Shown: one piece after another, positions 5,244-6,086 of the stretch
Numbering within the stretch: position 1 is the first letter of the stretch
Layout of the letters: each line of letters begins with the position of its first letter
DNA from: an uncultured Acidimicrobiia bacterium
GTDB lineage: Bacteria; Actinomycetota; Acidimicrobiia; Spongiisociales; JAENVV01
DNA: 6,086 nt
Assembly: GCA_905480085.1 (NCBI GenBank)
Contig: CAJQPD010000205.1
Coordinates: forward strand, 1 to 6,086
Direction of reading: 5' to 3'
The notes under the pieces: generated by a model
Seen by the model: only the letters and a program-made list of their open reading frames with translations
The model's database searches: none
Told to the model about the DNA's origin: nothing
Translations under genes and position numbers: made by a program

Positions 5244-5955
5244 GCGCGAGGTGCGGATTGGCTCATTGGTGGCGGCGACAATGTTGGCCATGTTGGCGTA
5301 TGGCTGCACCACTAGTGGTGTTATCGACGTCGTCGACTCAAGTGCCCTGCGAGTTTCCCCCTCCGAGCGTGCGGTGACCATCGACACGACCGGGTGTGGT
5401 TTTGCCGCCGACCGGATGGGATCGGGGGTGGCGGTCGGGGATGGTCTGGTACTTACGGTGGCTCATCTGGTGGTCCGCTCGGATCGGTTGGTCGTCAATG
5501 AGCCGGCCGGTGGCCGGGTCGATGCGGTTGTCGTAGCCGTCGACCTGGAACTCGATCTGGCGGTTTTGCGGCTACCGACCAACGGGTTGCCGGCCGTCGA
5601 GTCGGCGTCTTCCGGGGCCGGTGCGAGTGGCCTGATCGTAGGCGGGGCCGCTTCGGGAACCGTTCCGTTCCAGGTCAACGACGTCGTTCGGATTTCGATC
5701 GAGGAGATTCTTGGGTCCGAGCGTCACAGTCGACTCGGCTACAAGCTTGACGCGATCACCACTACCGGAGATTCAGGAGCGGGAGCCTACGACGAGGACA
5801 ACCGACTGATCGGCATCGTGTTCGCGACCAGCGACGAGGGTGAGACGACCTGGATTACCTCAAGTGCCGTGGCCGAAGAGTTTCTTGCCGCCCATAAAGA
5901 TGCCCGAATCCCGATCGTCTGTGACCCGGCCACGTCCCGCCTCGCCATTCCCTAG
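5242..5955 (+). CDS. Secreted, probably lipid-anchored trypsin-like serine protease (S1 fold)
   Basis: Predicted extracellular serine endopeptidase of 237 residues (numbered from ATG 5242). The N-terminus is a signal peptide (MREVRIGSLVAATMLAMLAYGC) with C22 in an imperfect lipobox (A-Y-G-C, so lipidation is likely but not certain). The chymotrypsin-like core follows: GFAADRMGSGVAVGDGLVLT, then His75 in TVAHLVV, Asp105 in DLELDLAVLRL, and Ser178 in TTTGDSGAGAYD, a complete catalytic triad. After the serine comes the usual strand LIGIVFAT (189-196). The normal GDSGG reads GDSGA. C52 and C227 could form a disulfide tying the ends of the domain. No PDZ or other C-terminal domain is present, unlike HtrA/DegP. 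Start: ATG 5242 has no ribosome binding site; GTG 5251 fits a leaderless transcript and would remove three residues. It is divergent from the TRAP operon; a functional link is unproven. Substrate unknown. Confidence 0.85.
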   Translation: MREVRIGSLVAATMLAMLAYGCTTSGVIDVVDSSALRVSPSERAVTIDTTGCGFAADRMGSGVAVGDGLVLTVAHLVVRSDRLVVNEPAGGRVDAVVVAVDLELDLAVLRLPTNGLPAVESASSGAGASGLIVGGAASGTVPFQVNDVVRISIEEILGSERHSRLGYKLDAITTTGDSGAGAYDEDNRLIGIVFATSDEGETTWITSSAVAEEFLAAHKDARIPIVCDPATSRLAIP

Positions 5956-5970
5956 GTTCGTTGGAGCGAC

Positions 5971-5999
5971 CGTACTGGTCTTAGGCGGCCTCTAGTACG
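5971..5999. terminator. Weak inverted repeat between convergent genes
   Basis: CGTACT (5971-5976) pairs with AGTACG (5994-5999) around a 17-nt loop that contains a small AGG/CCT pairing. It straddles the 36-bp gap between the converging stops and slightly overlaps the minus-strand gene end. Six base pairs are little, so a bidirectional terminator is only a possibility. Confidence 0.2.
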
Positions 6000-6086
6000 T
6001 GGCGATGAGTCGTATGGATCGTTCTGAGCTCTTCGGAACGGTGTAGGTGATGTCGTCGAACGTCCAGGTGGTGGCCAGCATGTTTC
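5992..6086 (-). CDS. C-terminal end of an unidentified protein (runs off the right edge)
   Basis: One minus-strand frame is open from the window edge to TAG at 5992-5994 and encodes about 31 residues. It contains the segment TWTFDDITYTVP and ends SIRLIATY. The alternation of Thr/Tyr/Val/Ile with charged residues looks like a beta-rich protein end and differs from the Arg/Pro- or His-rich readings of the other two minus-strand frames, which is why this frame is preferred. I do not recognise the family. The gene converges on the protease gene, with 36 bp between the stops, so they are not co-transcribed. Confidence 0.55.
   Translation of the reverse strand, partial: NMLATTWTFDDITYTVPKSSERSIRLIATY

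Noticed and set aside
5118..5387. Minus-strand 89-codon ORF across the divergent region
   Set aside because: It would overlap both the dctQ start and the protease signal sequence and has no family resemblance.

Overview
The window is about 6 kb of moderately high-GC bacterial DNA (roughly 60% GC by eye). It holds four complete main genes plus a fifth on the opposite strand, and a partial gene at each edge. The gene content suggests an actinobacterium. The FAD-dependent reductase resembles mycobacterial MenJ (menaquinone reductase), the TRAP binding protein has a Tat-type lipoprotein leader as expected for a single-membrane cell, and TTG and possibly leaderless GTG starts are used. A lineage such as Acidimicrobiia would fit, but this is inference from gene types, not a phylogenetic result.

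Left part (1-1480, minus strand): the MenJ/geranylgeranyl-reductase-like flavoprotein is followed after 21 nt by the start of an SRPBCC (AHSA1-type) protein that runs off the left edge. A 193-bp spacer (1481-1673) separates them from the next operon. It contains a perfect 13-bp-stem hairpin that probably ends that operon, and a possible 21-codon leader ORF before the reductase.

Centre (1674-5161, minus strand): a complete tripartite TRAP transporter, in transcription order small permease DctQ, large permease DctM, binding protein DctP. Q and M are directly abutted (TAA then ATG). P lies 143 bp further on with its own very strong ribosome binding site. The binding protein belongs to the TakP-like branch, so the likely cargo is a 2-oxo acid, lactate or related small monocarboxylate, taken up with Na+.

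Right part (5162-6086): an approximately 80-90 bp divergent control region separates the TRAP operon from a plus-strand secreted or lipid-anchored trypsin-like serine protease with an intact His-Asp-Ser triad. This region contains two roughly symmetric -10-like boxes flanking an AGAATT/AATTCT inverted repeat. Downstream, the C-terminal end of an unidentified minus-strand gene converges on the protease, 36 bp away.

I found no CRISPR array, RNA gene, insertion sequence or obviously new defence-type system. The less ordinary points are the symmetric divergent promoter, the leaderless-looking start of the protease, the Q-M-P order with a Tat-lipoprotein receptor, and two short upstream ORFs that each end in a TTGA overlap with a TTG start.
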